The notes below the pieces were generated by a model. It ran no database searches. It had not been told where the DNA came from and saw only the letters and a program-made list of their open reading frames with translations. 7,810 bases of DNA from an uncultured Clostridium sp. (GTDB lineage Bacteria; Bacillota; Clostridia; TANB77; CAG-508), in the NCBI GenBank assembly GCA_946497585.1, contig CAMMLF010000074.1:1-7810 (forward strand). Direction: 5' to 3'. This document shows positions 1 through 7,108 of the stretch, one piece after another. The position numbers and the translations under genes were made by a program. Each line of letters starts with the position of its first letter. Position 1 is the first letter of the stretch.

Positions 1-38
1 TTTTTACTTGTATCTTGATTAGAGTGTTTATTATCCAT
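1..38 (-). CDS. 5' end of the next operon gene (partial, cut by window edge)
   Basis: An ATG at 38-36 begins two bases after the virB4 stop codon and stays open to the window edge, giving 12 codons that read MDNKHSNQDTSK. AAGG lies five bases upstream, overlapping the end of virB4, so translation is probably coupled. The peptide is short, polar and uninformative, with no signal peptide or membrane segment in what is visible. In Tn1549-like and related Gram-positive conjugation modules the gene after virB4 is often a two-domain cell-wall hydrolase (lysozyme-like plus NlpC/P60 or CHAP). That is an expectation from gene order only; nothing in these 12 codons shows it. Confidence 0.55.
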   Translation of the reverse strand, partial: MDNKHSNQDTSK

Positions 39-40
39 GG

Positions 41-2473
41 TTACCTTGCCTGTACCATATTGTCAGTATTATTGACCTTATACAGTAAATAATCTTTTGG
101 TACACGATTTAAAAACGGTATTTTATCAGAGCCAAAAACTAAAACACCCTGTCCTACTGGTGAATCTCCTTCAACATACCTAGATTCTTCTTCACTAATG
201 TTAAAGATATTAGCAATATGAGGAAGGTCAAGTGCTTTTTGTTTTAAAATAAGAGCAAACTCTGAATTTGATAGAATTTTACGACCTTGTTCATTTTCTA
301 ACATATCAGCTATATTTTGAGTAATGATAGTGTTCATACCTAAGAATTTTCTACCCACTTTATAAAACTTTGCAACATACTGTGCCGAATAATTATTGGC
401 AAGCAAAATATGTACCTCATCAATAAATATCCAAGTATATTTACCAAGTTTTTTATTCATTGCAAGTCTATTTTGAATATGGTCTAAAACTACTAAATAT
501 CCTGTGGCTTGCAAAGAAGATGACAACTCGCTTATATCAAAACAAACTAACCTATTTTGAATATTTACATTTGTTTTCTTTGCAAAAATATCTAATGAAC
601 CAAAAACGTATCTTTCTAAAACTAAAGCCAGTCTTTTTGCTTCAGGTTCTGGTTGTTCTTTTAAACATTTATAAAATATAGGCAAAGTAGGAAGCAATGA
701 TTTATCTTTATAATGACTTCTCTCATATTTTTCAAATATAAGTTTAGTGCATCTATCAATAATGGTCTTCTGTCCACCAGTTAATCCACCAGAACCAACT
801 ACGCTTTCAACAAAAGCAATAATATATTCCGTTTTAGATTTTAATGGATCATTTTTCCCACCATCATTTAACCCATAATCAAGGTCTAAATCAAATGGAT
901 TGATATATGTATCAGAAGTTGTAGAAATAACTATTTTTTGCGACTGTCCTTTGAAAACATCTAGCAATGAACCATATTCATTTTGGGGATCAATGATAAT
1001 GACATCATCTTCTGGATACCGAAACATTATTTGTTCAATAATTGTTTTAACATTAAATGATTTACCAGCTCCTGAAGTTGCCAAAACACATCCATTACCA
1101 TTGATTAATTGTTTTCTGTCGCAGAAGATAGCATTTTTACTAACTAGATTAACACCATAATATAAAGCATCACCATGTAAGAAGTCTTTAGAATTAAAAG
1201 GAACATTAACTGCTGTTGCTTCGCTAGTTAGTGTCCTTTGAAATTGCAAGGAATTATGTCCTAAAGGTAATACGTTTTGTAATCCTTCTAATTGTTGCCA
1301 TAAAAGAGGTTTCATTTCAATTAACATTTCCGAAGCTACTTCTTGTACTTTAATGGTTTGATCTTCTAAATCTTCAAAACTATTAGCTGATATACAAACA
1401 AGAAAATTGTTTTGAAATATCTTTTGATTATTCTTTTGTAAATCATATTGCAATTGAAGAGCATTAGAAATTTTTGTTTCTAACTTTTTATCCTTTACAT
1501 ATTCATAATCCAAATTACTTTTTCCAGCACGTTTTATTTTTTCTAACCGTTCTGTTTCCATTGCTGACAAACTCTTATCCACTTGCTTCATAGCCTTAGC
1601 TGAATTGGTTGGTGTTATATTTAATGTTGTAATTAAATTAACATCTTCCAAAGTAGTTAAACGATTATAAAAACGTGGTGTCATACTTTTTGGCAATTTA
1701 GAAACATACAAAACTCTTAAAAACTTTTGCTCTTCTATTTCTATGAAATCAGATTCTCTCATAGAAACTGCTTTAGGAGAGATAGCATCATATATGGATA
1801 ATTTATTTTCTTTAGCATACAAACATATATTATCTATACCTTTTTCTTCCAAAGTTTGTAAATTCAAATAATCATAGATAAATCTTAACCTTTCTTTAAC
1901 AGTTACTAAACGTACTTTTGATTTTAATTCTTTAAACTTCTGTTCTGTTTTTAGATATATATTTAAAAACAGAGCATTTGCTTCTATAAAACTTTTTGCT
2001 TTTAAAGAAATAACAATATACCTTTTATTGAGTAATGTTTCTTCATTCGTACCTAAAGAATTAGTAATTAAAGTATTTAATTCTTCGGCAATTTGCTTTT
2101 GTTTTTCATCTTTTAACGAAGATGTATCAAAAACAAACTTTTCTTTAAACTTCTCTGTTTTAACAGGAGTACTTGCATTCACAACTTGTATATGATTATC
2201 TTCTCTAAAAGAATGCAAATACTCTAACCATTTAAAAAAGATGTTTTCACACTCTTCATCATTTGCTTTAGCAAATGATATATCTGTATATTCCATACAA
2301 ATTGAATAAGTATCATCTGTAATTTTTAAAATACCTGTCTTCTCATCATAATCTTTAAATAGAAAAGATATAACTTCTTGAGAAGATTTAGGTGTATATA
2401 CACGAAACTTTAATAAATCATGATTCTTCTTTTTTCCCTTCTTTCGATTCACCTTCTTTTTTTGATAGCTCAT
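41..2473 (-). CDS. VirB4-family conjugative transfer ATPase
   Basis: This 810-residue cytoplasmic or membrane-associated AAA+-like ATPase is the main energy source of Gram-positive type IV secretion systems, driving channel assembly and DNA transfer. The Walker A motif is ATSGAGKS at residues 465-472, with Ala in place of the usual first Gly. The Walker B motif is WIFIDE at 681-686, with Asp685 and Glu686, and ITQN follows in the C-terminal ATPase lobe. The N-terminal half (about 1-430) is the VirB4 N-terminal region with no P-loop. The first 20 residues are very basic (KKKVNRKKGKKK). The length is normal for the family. The start is the ATG at 2473-2471, preceded by AAAGGAG at a spacing of about 7. 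It overlaps the end of the PrgI gene by 56 bases, so the two are probably translationally coupled. All three Trp codons are TGG. Family assignment is firm; TraE and PrgJ are names used for homologues. Confidence 0.96.
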   Translation of the reverse strand: MSYQKKKVNRKKGKKKNHDLLKFRVYTPKSSQEVISFLFKDYDEKTGILKITDDTYSICMEYTDISFAKANDEECENIFFKWLEYLHSFREDNHIQVVNASTPVKTEKFKEKFVFDTSSLKDEKQKQIAEELNTLITNSLGTNEETLLNKRYIVISLKAKSFIEANALFLNIYLKTEQKFKELKSKVRLVTVKERLRFIYDYLNLQTLEEKGIDNICLYAKENKLSIYDAISPKAVSMRESDFIEIEEQKFLRVLYVSKLPKSMTPRFYNRLTTLEDVNLITTLNITPTNSAKAMKQVDKSLSAMETERLEKIKRAGKSNLDYEYVKDKKLETKISNALQLQYDLQKNNQKIFQNNFLVCISANSFEDLEDQTIKVQEVASEMLIEMKPLLWQQLEGLQNVLPLGHNSLQFQRTLTSEATAVNVPFNSKDFLHGDALYYGVNLVSKNAIFCDRKQLINGNGCVLATSGAGKSFNVKTIIEQIMFRYPEDDVIIIDPQNEYGSLLDVFKGQSQKIVISTTSDTYINPFDLDLDYGLNDGGKNDPLKSKTEYIIAFVESVVGSGGLTGGQKTIIDRCTKLIFEKYERSHYKDKSLLPTLPIFYKCLKEQPEPEAKRLALVLERYVFGSLDIFAKKTNVNIQNRLVCFDISELSSSLQATGYLVVLDHIQNRLAMNKKLGKYTWIFIDEVHILLANNYSAQYVAKFYKVGRKFLGMNTIITQNIADMLENEQGRKILSNSEFALILKQKALDLPHIANIFNISEEESRYVEGDSPVGQGVLVFGSDKIPFLNRVPKDYLLYKVNNTDNMVQAR

Positions 2474-3050
2474 CAGGGTTCTCCTTTCCCACTACCTGTT
2501 TTGCTAACTTCAATAATACTTGTGCCTCTTCTTCACTAAGTGAGAAGTTGGTATTTAAAGAATCTATTTTATTAATTCCAAATTTCTTTTTGGCAAGGGC
2601 AATTTCACGTTGTCTTCTTCGCTCTTTTCTCTGCTCTTTTATCTTTAAGGATTCGATTTTCTTTTGGGCTTTTAATTCTTTTTTATTAACAGCTGATTTT
2701 TTGATTTTATGTTTAGATTTCTTTTTATCCTTTTCTAACTCTTGTTCTTCTTTTGTTTTATATAATAATGGTTTTGCAAAGTCTATATAGTTACGCTTCC
2801 AATAGAAAATGATTCGTTCAGCATTAAGTCCTTGAATAGGAACAAAGCCAAAAAATCCAATAGGAAGGGCAATGAATATTACTAACCATCCTGTTAAATT
2901 ACTACCTATGATAGGCGATAAAAAGATATAAGTCGGAACAGTAGTAATAACTACTAATATTCCAAATAGCCATTGTCTTAATGTAAAATTATAAAACTTT
3001 TCTTTGTAATCTTTTATTTCATCATGAATACGTGGTTCTATCCTATCCAT
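2418..3050 (-). CDS. PrgI-family conjugal transfer membrane protein with long charged tail
   Basis: The product is a 210-residue inner-membrane component of Gram-positive type IV secretion systems. It belongs to the PrgI family, whose genes sit just before, or are fused to, virB4. The N-terminus has the family look: a DEIKDYKEKF stretch leading into FTLRQW, then a first membrane segment at about residues 27-44 and a second at 52-69 ending in PIGFFGF. Residues from about 95 onward form a very Lys/Glu-rich, helical, probably coiled-coil tail with no membrane segment. Many PrgI proteins are little more than the two-helix part, so this tail is long. The ATG at 3050-3048 is preceded by GGGAGG at spacing 9, which lies inside the end of the VirB6-like gene. 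The stop is TGA, the only TGA terminator among the intact genes here. The 3' end overlaps virB4 by 56 bases. A role as VirB4 membrane anchor is inferred. Confidence 0.92.
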   Translation of the reverse strand: MDRIEPRIHDEIKDYKEKFYNFTLRQWLFGILVVITTVPTYIFLSPIIGSNLTGWLVIFIALPIGFFGFVPIQGLNAERIIFYWKRNYIDFAKPLLYKTKEEQELEKDKKKSKHKIKKSAVNKKELKAQKKIESLKIKEQRKERRRQREIALAKKKFGINKIDSLNTNFSLSEEEAQVLLKLAKQVVGKENPDELSKKEGESKEGKKEES

Positions 3051-3055
3051 TTATC

Positions 3056-3874
3056 CTAACCTCCCGTCCACTTCTCAGCTATGGTGCTAGTAACAGAAAT
3101 CATTGCCATTAAAAAGCCATTTAAGAACATAATTCCAATAAGGGAGCTTATAGAATTGGCATCTGTTAAAGTAGATAAAGCCATTGAATAGATTGATGTG
3201 GCAACAACAATCATAGAGGCTTCTATACCTAAAGCGATAACTGACATAATAAATCTTTTACAAACACTTTGTCCATCTTCCCACGTGCCTATTGCGATAG
3301 GAATTGGTGCAAAAGAAAAAGATAATATTAATTTACCAACTCTCAAGAAAACTTGAACTAAGACGCCAACTAATGTTCCCATAAAAGGAATATACAAAAG
3401 AAGAATTATTACTCCCATGAATCCCCTATCTAATAATCCTCCTGCATCCCTGACTAAATCACCCATTTGTTTTGCAAGATCAGGAATAGAGGTACTAGAA
3501 GTAATTGTTTTCGTTACATTTGTTAATAAATCATTAGCAATTCCCATAATAGAAGTCATAAGCTGAAAGGAATTTTCAATTAGCATTTTAAAGATAAGAA
3601 ATCTTATAAAACTAAATACGATTCTCTCCCAGCTTAAACGTTCTACTTCCATTGCCTTTTTTGCTAAATCAAGCAAAAAGAAAAGAGTTAGAAGACTAAG
3701 TCCTAAAGGAACTATTAGATTATGAAGTTTTGAAGCTATATCCCATATACTAGTACTTGTTACTGTATTCCAGTTACACAAACTCATAATAGTTCCAACG
3801 AAATCACCTATGTCGATTTTAAACCCTAAAATCTTAAAAGAAATTTTAAATAGACTCTCTATTAAATCTGCCAT
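3056..3874 (-). CDS. VirB6/TrbL-like polytopic conjugation channel subunit
   Basis: This 272-residue integral membrane protein is predicted to be the VirB6/TrbL-like channel subunit that lines the DNA path through the cytoplasmic membrane. Hydrophobic segments appear at about residues 53-70, 85-112 (broken by Lys and Glu), 152-177, 182-196, 208-230 and 243-262. Family-like patches are the FLIFKMLIENSF stretch at 92-103, the FSFAPIPIAIG stretch at 186-196 and the conserved-looking glycine/proline kinks. The N-terminal 50 residues look amphipathic rather than secreted, and no signal peptidase site is evident. The start is the ATG at 3874-3872 with TAAGGAGG at a spacing of 8. The stop is TAG, and the PrgI start follows 5 bases later. 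The position between the pilin-like protein and PrgI is the same as that of the TrbL/CD1107-like protein of clostridial elements. Sequence in this family is poorly conserved, so the call rests on topology, these patches and gene order. Confidence 0.87.
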   Translation of the reverse strand: MADLIESLFKISFKILGFKIDIGDFVGTIMSLCNWNTVTSTSIWDIASKLHNLIVPLGLSLLTLFFLLDLAKKAMEVERLSWERIVFSFIRFLIFKMLIENSFQLMTSIMGIANDLLTNVTKTITSSTSIPDLAKQMGDLVRDAGGLLDRGFMGVIILLLYIPFMGTLVGVLVQVFLRVGKLILSFSFAPIPIAIGTWEDGQSVCKRFIMSVIALGIEASMIVVATSIYSMALSTLTDANSISSLIGIMFLNGFLMAMISVTSTIAEKWTGG

Positions 3875-3882
3875 TTAAAATT

Positions 3883-3889
3883 CCTCCTT
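3883..3889 (-). promoter_or_regulatory. Strong ribosome binding site of the VirB6-like gene
   Basis: AAGGAGG lies 8 bases before the ATG at 3874, in the 22-bp gap after the pilin-like gene. It is a near-perfect match to the 16S rRNA 3' end and fixes the start codon. Confidence 0.8.
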
Positions 3890-3896
3890 ATTATTT

Positions 3897-4223
3897 TTAT
3901 AGTCCAAAAATACTAGGTGATTGAGAAATAGCAATAATCATAAATCCTGCCATCATAGTCATCAAGCCTCTGGATTTTCCTTCAGCATCATCTCTTTGCC
4001 AACCTAGAGCAAACATTACACCTCCTACTAAAGCAACAACTCCACCAATTTTTAAAAGCCAATCACAGACAAACGTAATAAAGCCATCAATACTAGTAGT
4101 ATTACTACCTTCTGCAAATACATTTGTAGTACATACAAAAAGGCTTCCTATAAAAATATAAATAACAGAAACTACTCTTTTAAAGATACTTCTTTGTTGT
4201 ACTTCGAGAGTTTTCTTTTTCAT
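3897..4223 (-). CDS. Small secreted two-helix membrane protein, VirB2 pilin/Maff2-like
   Basis: The product is a 108-residue protein. It has a basic N-terminus (KKK, then KR at 15-16), a hydrophobic core at about 17-31 and a VFA signal-peptidase I site predicted to cut after Ala37. The predicted mature form is about 71 residues with two hydrophobic segments at about 57-74 and 87-100. They are joined by a short polar loop (WQRDDAEGKSRG, 75-86). This is the architecture of VirB2-type pilins. The loop plus the following MMAG also resembles Maff2, the small membrane protein found at this position in clostridial conjugative elements. The inferred role is the surface or channel-extending subunit of the mating apparatus. 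The ATG at 4223-4221 follows AAAGGA (spacing 10) and AGGA (spacing 5). The gene lies 91 bases after virD4, the largest gap in the window, so separate expression is possible. The topology is clear; pilin function is an inference. Confidence 0.8.
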   Translation of the reverse strand: MKKKTLEVQQRSIFKRVVSVIYIFIGSLFVCTTNVFAEGSNTTSIDGFITFVCDWLLKIGGVVALVGGVMFALGWQRDDAEGKSRGLMTMMAGFMIIAISQSPSIFGL

Positions 4224-4314
4224 TCTTTTCCTATCCTTTCTTAGTTATAAAACTTCCGAAAAAACTTCAAAGAACTCCTTTGTAGACCATAGGCAACATT
4301 TATGTTAAAAAAAA
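4224..4314 (-). other. 91-bp spacer between virD4 and the pilin-like gene
   Basis: This is the only sizeable non-coding gap in the window. Reading the minus strand it holds a T-run directly after the virD4 stop, a small palindrome (AACATTTATGTT at 4295-4306), a short inverted repeat CAAAG-GAGTT-CTTTG around 4269-4283, two copies of GAAGTTTT separated by three bases, and the ribosome binding site of the downstream gene. No convincing rho-independent terminator is present, because no hairpin is followed by a T-run of useful strength. A TTGAAG/TATAAC pair exists, but its 15-base spacing is too short to call a promoter. The gap could allow separate control of the abundant pilin-like subunit. Confidence 0.5.
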
Positions 4315-6252
4315 TTAAATGCTGTCTAATAGTTCATCAGTTAATGACTTACCTAAAAAGACAGAACCTTCAAAGTCCTGTTCCTCATATTTAGATAATC
4401 TCCTAGCTTTAAATTCTGGTTTCACTTTTACAAAACCTAAACCAAGCTCTTGAAACATTTGTTGTTTCCTTCGCATATCTTTATTTTTGTTTCTTTCCAC
4501 TTCGTGTTCATACTTATTTTGAATTGTACCTTGAACATCCCAGCTTTCAAACAATTCATCATATCTAGGATGTGTTTTTAAATCATATAATTTTGAATAA
4601 AAAGGGCGTAACCCTGATACTAATAAAATACAATATCCTTTTTCCATTCTAGCAAGCTCATCAACAAATGCAAGTTCACGACCTACTATATCCCAGTTAG
4701 TACTGGATGAACCTTGTCTTGCATAAGTTCTGCCACTTGATTTTTTGTACCAAGTTTTTTTACCGAGCATACTTGATAGATATTCCAAAGTTTCTTTACT
4801 CCTTGAACCTAAAAATAGAACATAATCACAACAGTCTAGTGCTGTTTCCCAATTGTCTTTATAAAGCTCTTTATATTGGGAAAAAGATTGTAATCCTGTT
4901 GTAATACCACAATTAAGTCCACGAACATAAGCAAGCATTTCCAAATAATGAGGAATTTTCCCTAACTGTCTAAATTCATCTAAATATAACTGACATGGTG
5001 TAGCAAGCGAACCATTATTATGTGCAGCATTATAATCAATAACAGAAAATATCTGCGTATACATTATATTAGCAATAAAATTGAATGTAGTATTATTGGG
5101 ACTAGTAATAATGAAGTATGCTACTTTACCTTCATCACCAGCTTTACCAATCCTGTTTAATTCCATAGTATCATTTACAGTCATTTCTTCTACCTCGCTT
5201 ATGTTAAATGGGGCTAAACGAGCTGAAGCAGTCATAATTATAGTACTCATCATCTTAGGAGAACTTGCTGATACTCTAAAATGATGCCATTGTTTTATTC
5301 CAATATTATCGGGATCTTTTAACTCCCAAGCATCAAACATTTTAGATAATGTAGAATTCCCATCCTTATCAGGTTCTGCTAGACGGATAAGTTCTAGTAC
5401 TGTTTTAAAGTTTTTATCTTTATCTTCGTAATTGAAAATTATGTAATAAATAATGGCTTGAAGAAAAACCATCTCAGCTTTTTCCCAAAATGGATCGCCA
5501 GTATTAGATTCTATTGTTTCAGATTGGGTATTTAACATAATAGTATTAATTAATGTCATTACATCATCTTCAGCAATCCACTCACCATTATCCGAAACAT
5601 CTGTATGTTTATTTATTTTTCTAATATACATAAGAGGATTGAAATGATCTGACTTCCATTTTTCTACTAGATTTAATACTTTAATATCATATCCAGCATT
5701 TACAAGCGACATGGCACAATCTCTTAATAACTCTCCTTTTGGATCTGTTATGATAATTGTTTCACCATTGGCATTTAGGATATTTGGCTTAAAATAAAAT
5801 CTACTCTTACCAGTCCCAGGGCGACCTACAAGAACAACATTACGATTTCTTTTAGATACTTGCATATTTTTAGAAAACATTTCTGTTGCTGTAAATATCT
5901 GATTGTTTTCATATTTCTTATCTCTATATTGTAATGTTGCTTTACTATCTTCCCAGTCAGAATTACCATAGGTATTTTCTTGAACATTACGCTTATTTTG
6001 ATATGAATAAGTGGCAATAACCATCCAAATAAACATAGATACAAAGAAGGAAATTAAAATATTTTTAGGAGTTAATACCAAAGGTTCAGTTATTTTCCAA
6101 ATGTTATTTAAAACATCTGTTAAATAAGCAAACTGAAAGCCATTTCCTTTTAATTCAATATAACTACATACTCTTAAAGTATAATAGAATACAACCAACA
6201 TCACTAAAAATATAATTATTTTACTGTTCTTATACTCCCTTTTAACGAGCAA
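4315..6252 (-). CDS. VirD4/TraG-type coupling protein (conjugative DNA-transfer ATPase)
   Basis: This 645-residue membrane-anchored ATPase is the substrate receptor of the conjugation machine. It links the relaxase-bound DNA to the VirB channel. Two N-terminal membrane segments lie at about residues 12-25 and 64-82. The Walker A motif is GRPGTGKS at 143-150. The DPKGE motif of the family follows shortly after. The Walker B region is LYLDEF with Asp425 and Glu426, followed by the family signature RQLGKIP and a GLQSFSQ stretch. The region between the two Walker motifs holds the variable helical domain used for cargo recognition. The C-terminal 50 residues are charged. The start is a TTG at 6252-6250, chosen because AAGGAGG lies 9 bases upstream. 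It overlaps the preceding gene by 11 bases, so coupled translation is likely. All 12 Trp codons are TGG. Homologues are named PcfC, TcpA-like or VirD4; the family call is firm. Confidence 0.97.
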   Translation of the reverse strand: MLVKREYKNSKIIIFLVMLVVFYYTLRVCSYIELKGNGFQFAYLTDVLNNIWKITEPLVLTPKNILISFFVSMFIWMVIATYSYQNKRNVQENTYGNSDWEDSKATLQYRDKKYENNQIFTATEMFSKNMQVSKRNRNVVLVGRPGTGKSRFYFKPNILNANGETIIITDPKGELLRDCAMSLVNAGYDIKVLNLVEKWKSDHFNPLMYIRKINKHTDVSDNGEWIAEDDVMTLINTIMLNTQSETIESNTGDPFWEKAEMVFLQAIIYYIIFNYEDKDKNFKTVLELIRLAEPDKDGNSTLSKMFDAWELKDPDNIGIKQWHHFRVSASSPKMMSTIIMTASARLAPFNISEVEEMTVNDTMELNRIGKAGDEGKVAYFIITSPNNTTFNFIANIMYTQIFSVIDYNAAHNNGSLATPCQLYLDEFRQLGKIPHYLEMLAYVRGLNCGITTGLQSFSQYKELYKDNWETALDCCDYVLFLGSRSKETLEYLSSMLGKKTWYKKSSGRTYARQGSSSTNWDIVGRELAFVDELARMEKGYCILLVSGLRPFYSKLYDLKTHPRYDELFESWDVQGTIQNKYEHEVERNKNKDMRRKQQMFQELGLGFVKVKPEFKARRLSKYEEQDFEGSVFLGKSLTDELLDSI

Positions 6253-6868
6253 GTTCTTCTTCCTCCTTCTCTAAAACATTATCTATGATAGTATTGTCCT
6301 TATTTTTATCTGAAAGTTCAGTTGCTTCTTTTATTAAATCCTCCGTTGTGGATTTTTTTTTATTATCTTCAAGCAACTGTTTAGTATCCGTTTCTTTAAC
6401 CAAAACTGTTACTGTACCATCAGTATGATGCGTTGCTAGATAATCTTTATTACGATATTTATCCTTAAAAAGATTATATTCTTCTTCATTAGCAACATCC
6501 ACTTCGATCACATCATTGATATTGCTCTCCGTTGTTATATCTCTAGCTCCAGAAGCCCCGTACTCTCGAATTGGTCGATCAAGAGGAGCAATTTCTTTAT
6601 AGGTACTTAAATCATCAGAATGAATGGCAATTTCTACTTCATTATCGTTAATAACTTCAGCACCATGACTTCTCAAATTAAATAACTGTTCTCTTATTTC
6701 ACAGTACTGTTCTTTAGTGATTTTTTGAACACAGTAATTCTTTTGGTAATCTCTGATATTACAAGTACCCAAATTTTCTCCAACTTTATCCAAATCTTTT
6801 GGAGTTAGATTAATACTTTTGGCAACAAGTTCGCAATCTCTTTCGTCAATTACCCCATCTTTATTCAT
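6242..6868 (-). CDS. C-terminal part of the DUF3801-type protein, with EF-hand/dockerin-like loop
   Basis: The first ATG after the internal TGA is at 6868 and would give 208 residues. It is a doubtful real start: no Shine-Dalgarno sequence precedes it, and it falls on the second position of a 12-residue loop, DMNKDGVIDERD, whose first Asp is upstream. The frame is open back to 7105, adding 79 codons including FYNKYSKWRAST and EQYIVIINKSKL. The loop has Asp, Asn, Asp, Gly, Asp and Asp at positions 1, 3, 5, 6, 9 and 12, as in dockerin or EF-hand calcium sites. After it come three Cys spaced ten residues apart, two further strand-helix-like units (VEIAIHSDDLSTYK and IEVDVANEEEYNLFK), and an acidic, Lys-rich helical tail. 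No signal peptide or membrane segment is seen. The stop overlaps virD4 by 11 bases. Function of this extension is unknown. Confidence 0.55.
   Translation of the reverse strand: MNKDGVIDERDCELVAKSINLTPKDLDKVGENLGTCNIRDYQKNYCVQKITKEQYCEIREQLFNLRSHGAEVINDNEVEIAIHSDDLSTYKEIAPLDRPIREYGASGARDITTESNINDVIEVDVANEEEYNLFKDKYRNKDYLATHHTDGTVTVLVKETDTKQLLEDNKKKSTTEDLIKEATELSDKNKDNTIIDNVLEKEEEELAR
6262..6268 (-). promoter_or_regulatory. Ribosome binding site that fixes the TTG start of virD4
   Basis: AAGGAGG sits 9 bases before the TTG at 6252 and inside the 3' end of the DUF3801-type gene. No ATG or GTG lies at a suitable distance, so this site supports the rare TTG initiation codon. Initiation within the end of the preceding gene would couple production of the two proteins. 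Confidence 0.75.
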
Positions 6869-7105
6869 ATCTGTTAGATTCTTTAATCTATTTTGTGGTA
6901 TCTTTTCTAATTGTTCATTTAAAAATCCTAATTTACTTTTATTAATAATAACTATATACTGCTCTTTACTTTCTTTTTCATCTTCAATAGATTTCTTATA
7001 AAATGTTGATGCACGCCATTTACTGTACTTATTATAAAATGGGATTTTACTTTTTGAATTAGCTCGCTCTTTCCATTTTTGGTATTTAATTTCATTTCTA
7101 GCAAG

Positions 7106-7108
7106 TCA
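7106..7108 (-). other. In-frame TGA codon inside the DUF3801-type gene
   Basis: The codon is flanked by GAA before and CTT after, giving KQE-stop-LAR. A G-to-A change at the third base of TGG would produce it. TGG encodes all of about 27 tryptophans read in this window, so a TGA=Trp code is unlikely. Confidence 0.85.

Noticed and set aside
900..1160. Plus-strand reading frame of 86 codons opposite virB4
   Set aside because: It is the antisense shadow of the conserved ATPase region, including Walker A, with no independent coding signals.
2392..2790. Plus-strand reading frame of 132 codons
   Set aside because: It lies opposite the Lys/Glu-rich tail of the PrgI gene, which yields a Ser/Phe-rich shadow peptide. 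It has no ribosome binding site or recognisable domain.
4244..4270. Possible promoter for the pilin-like gene (TTGAAG and TATAAC on the minus strand)
   Set aside because: The boxes are only 15 bases apart, and such AT-rich matches are common by chance in this sequence.
4295..4306. Palindrome AACATTTATGTT after the virD4 stop as a terminator
   Set aside because: The stem is short and AT-only, and on the minus strand the T-run precedes rather than follows it. It is unlikely to stop transcription.
5826..6044. Minus-strand overlapping frame of 72 codons inside virD4
   Set aside because: It is an out-of-frame shadow of the strongly supported VirD4 gene and has no family features.
6868..7105. A gene-free intergenic region of 237 bases before the C-terminal fragment
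   Set aside because: Codon-by-codon reading shows it is open in the same frame as both neighbours and reads as normal protein, so it is coding sequence of the interrupted gene.
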